8,000 bases of DNA, from assembly GCA_900556615.1 (NCBI GenBank), contig USPP01000058.1:1-8000 (forward strand). Reading direction: 5' to 3'. The position numbers were made by a program, and so were the translations under genes. Of the stretch, positions 6,905 to 8,000 are shown piece after piece. The notes under the pieces are model-generated. The model had not been told where the DNA came from, ran no database searches, and worked only from the letters and a program-made list of their open reading frames with translations. How positions within the stretch are numbered: position 1 is the first letter of the stretch; every line of letters begins with the position of its first letter. The stretch comes from an uncultured Eubacteriales bacterium. GTDB lineage: Bacteria > Bacillota > Clostridia > Oscillospirales > CAG-272.

Positions 6905-7585
6905 TTATCTGATTTTTTTTCTTGAAGCGGCTGTGACGGCTATTCCGGCTGTTACGCAAAGAAGGATTGCGGGAAGAACCGCGCTTCCGGTGCCGGGATT
7001 AGTAGGCTCCGGTTCATCCTCTCCCGGAACGAAGATCGTAATATCGTCAACAGCTAAAGTAAAGCTATAGCCATATTGGAAAATACGCATATCGGAAATC
7101 TTGTCTTTTTCCGTTCCTTCATCAACCTGTGCATCGGAGAACTTGAGCGTAAGTTCATTCCAACCCTCGTTCAGCTTGTCATAAAGCTGCCATCTGAAGC
7201 ATTTTACTCCGTCTGAACTCAACTCCAGAACGGAATTGCCCTCAGCGAGAATGACCTCATCGATATCGCTTATGTAGACATATAAGTGAACATATCCCTC
7301 AGTTATCACCTCAGGAGCCGAAAGATCGAGAGGTTCTTTTCCTACCGCTTCCCCTTTAAGCGAATAGCAAATAATATTCGGAGCGGCCTGAGCGCCCGTT
7401 ACCTCCTGTGTTACGCTTACAGCGCCCTTGACTTTACCGGTTTCCATAGCCGAAACTTCTGTGGAACCCCACGAACCCGTGGTGTCGTCTGCCGTCCAAT
7501 AGACGAGTGTTTTTGCGCTGACACCGATCAGCATGGAGAATGTGAGAAGAGCATAAAGAATGACGAATGCGACTGTTTTTTTCAT
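6905..7585 (-). CDS. Small secreted jelly-roll protein with NPGTG sorting-type anchor
   Basis: A 226-residue surface protein of unknown function. Residues 1-24 form a signal peptide (KK start, hydrophobic core, cleavage likely after V-S-A). Residues 27-187 are one copy of the module seen twice in the lipoprotein downstream: GSWGST near the start, a central Y-V-H-L-Y-V-Y-I-S-D strand, LELSSDG, GWNELTLKFSD, then RIFQYG and VDDITIF. Its closing pattern is like that of CBM11/CIA30-type jelly rolls, which suggests glycan binding, but no ligand residues can be named. An acidic Pro linker leads to N196-P-G-T-G200, a hydrophobic stretch 202-220 and the tail SRKKIR, the layout of a sortase NPxTG signal; a plain membrane anchor is the alternative. 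AAAGGAGA sits eight bases before the ATG. It lies 32 bases after the upstream gene and 94 bases before the GH2 start. Confidence 0.82.
   Translation of the reverse strand: MKKTVAFVILYALLTFSMLIGVSAKTLVYWTADDTTGSWGSTEVSAMETGKVKGAVSVTQEVTGAQAAPNIICYSLKGEAVGKEPLDLSAPEVITEGYVHLYVYISDIDEVILAEGNSVLELSSDGVKCFRWQLYDKLNEGWNELTLKFSDAQVDEGTEKDKISDMRIFQYGYSFTLAVDDITIFVPGEDEPEPTNPGTGSAVLPAILLCVTAGIAVTAASRKKIR
7025..7507 (-). repeat. Module C of the shared family (small surface protein residues 27-187)
   Basis: The same landmarks occur in order: GSWGST, IICYS, YVHLYVYISD, LELSSDG, GWNELTL, RIFQYG and VDDITIF. It is more diverged from A and B than they are from each other at the first motif, but the order and the final third agree well. 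Confidence 0.72.
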
Positions 7586-7592
7586 TGTTTTT

Positions 7593-7600
7593 TCTCCTTT
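7593..7600 (-). promoter_or_regulatory. Ribosome binding site of the small surface gene
   Basis: AAAGGAGA on the minus strand, with its GGAG core eight bases before ATG 7585, is a near-ideal Shine-Dalgarno site and supports high translation of this gene. Confidence 0.8.
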
Positions 7601-7617
7601 ATATAAAAATTTTTTTA

Positions 7618-8000
7618 TTAAGAGCTAAAGCCTGAGGCTCCGACGGCACAGATTCCGCACCAATCCTTCTCGGTAGCAGGATTGTCTGAAAGTGTCAAAG
7701 TCACAGTATGTTCACCGGGGATATCAAAATACATGACGACGCGGGCAATACTCATTCCTCGGTAGCCGATTAGGCGTCGGTAAAGGTTTCTTTAAGTTCG
7801 CCGTCTATGCGAACCTCAATGTTCCCGGATTTTTTTGATCTTGTGTACATTACATAGAAATATGCGCTGTTCGTTGTAAAGGTTATGCTTGATCCTATTA
7901 CAGAAGATTGCCAGCCTTCGCTGCGGATTTGTTCGAGATTTGCGGAATAGTCAGCGGTCCAACCGTCACCTAAATGAACAGAAATTCTCGAATCCGAGCT
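7618..8000 (-). pseudogene. 3' end of a beta-sandwich-domain gene, frameshifted (partial)
   Basis: The gene enters from the right edge. From 8000 one frame is open for 76 codons and ends at TAA 7772-7770. A second frame, shifted by one base, is open from after TAA 7794-7792 and continues as LIGYRGMSIARVVMYFDIPG to tandem TAA stops at 7620-7615. Joining the two through one missing base near 7775 gives a continuous domain: strands ITFTTNSAYFYVMY, NIEVRIDGELKETF, VVMYFDIPG, EHTVTLTLSD, and an end at GICAVGASGFSS. This strand rhythm resembles the accessory beta-sandwich that accompanies some SGNH/GDSL esterases of Clostridia, but no catalytic residues are in the window, so the enzyme is not identified. 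Either the gene is a true frameshifted pseudogene or the base was lost in sequencing or assembly; neither can be excluded here. Confidence 0.6.

Noticed and set aside
7586..7617. TATATA next to the ribosome binding site of the surface gene as a -10 element
   Set aside because: A start site from it would fall inside the coding region, and no -35 element is present; the gap looks like an AT-rich operon spacer.
7830..7836. A-AAA-AAA heptamer in frame in the upstream gene, a possible programmed -1 frameshift site
   Set aside because: A -1 slip here runs into TGA after four codons, so it cannot join the two frames of the broken gene; the break lies further downstream.

Overview
The window reads as accessory carbohydrate-degradation DNA from a Gram-positive anaerobe, most likely a gut-type member of the Clostridia (Bacillota). 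This is inferred from the mid-range base composition, strong AAAGGAG-type ribosome binding sites, a lipobox lipoprotein, InlB-type repeats and an NPxTG sortase-like sorting signal. It is not proven by any phylogenetic marker, because none is present.

All genes lie on the minus strand, so transcription runs from position 8000 towards 1. (i) 8000-7618: the 3' end of a gene whose C-terminus is a beta-sandwich domain; its reading frame is broken by an apparent single-base deletion near 7775. (ii) 7585-6905: a small secreted protein made of one jelly-roll-like module plus a C-terminal NPGTG, membrane segment and basic tail. (iii) 6895-6857: a strong hairpin in the gap. (iv) 6810-3715: a large cytoplasmic glycoside hydrolase of family GH2, beta-mannosidase-like. 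(v) 3731-108: a 1207-residue lipoprotein whose start overlaps the GH2 stop by 17 bases. It carries three InlB-type repeats, two copies of the same module found in the small protein, a LamG domain and a C-terminal GH5-like (clan GH-A) barrel. (vi) 107-1: non-coding tail with nothing convincing.

The genes fit a polysaccharide-use operon. The lipoprotein would bind and cut a polymer outside the cell. The small surface protein would present the same binding-type module on the envelope. The GH2 enzyme, which has no signal peptide, would finish imported oligosaccharides inside. No transporter or regulator is visible, and the substrate cannot be fixed; beta-mannan or a related beta-linked glycan is a guess from the GH2 and GH5 families.

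The most unusual content is an approximately 150-residue module present three times in two neighbouring genes. One copy is nested inside the LamG domain and one sits between two InlB repeats. The GH5-like barrel is also odd: both catalytic glutamates are present, but several accessory active-site residues normally conserved in GH5 are replaced.
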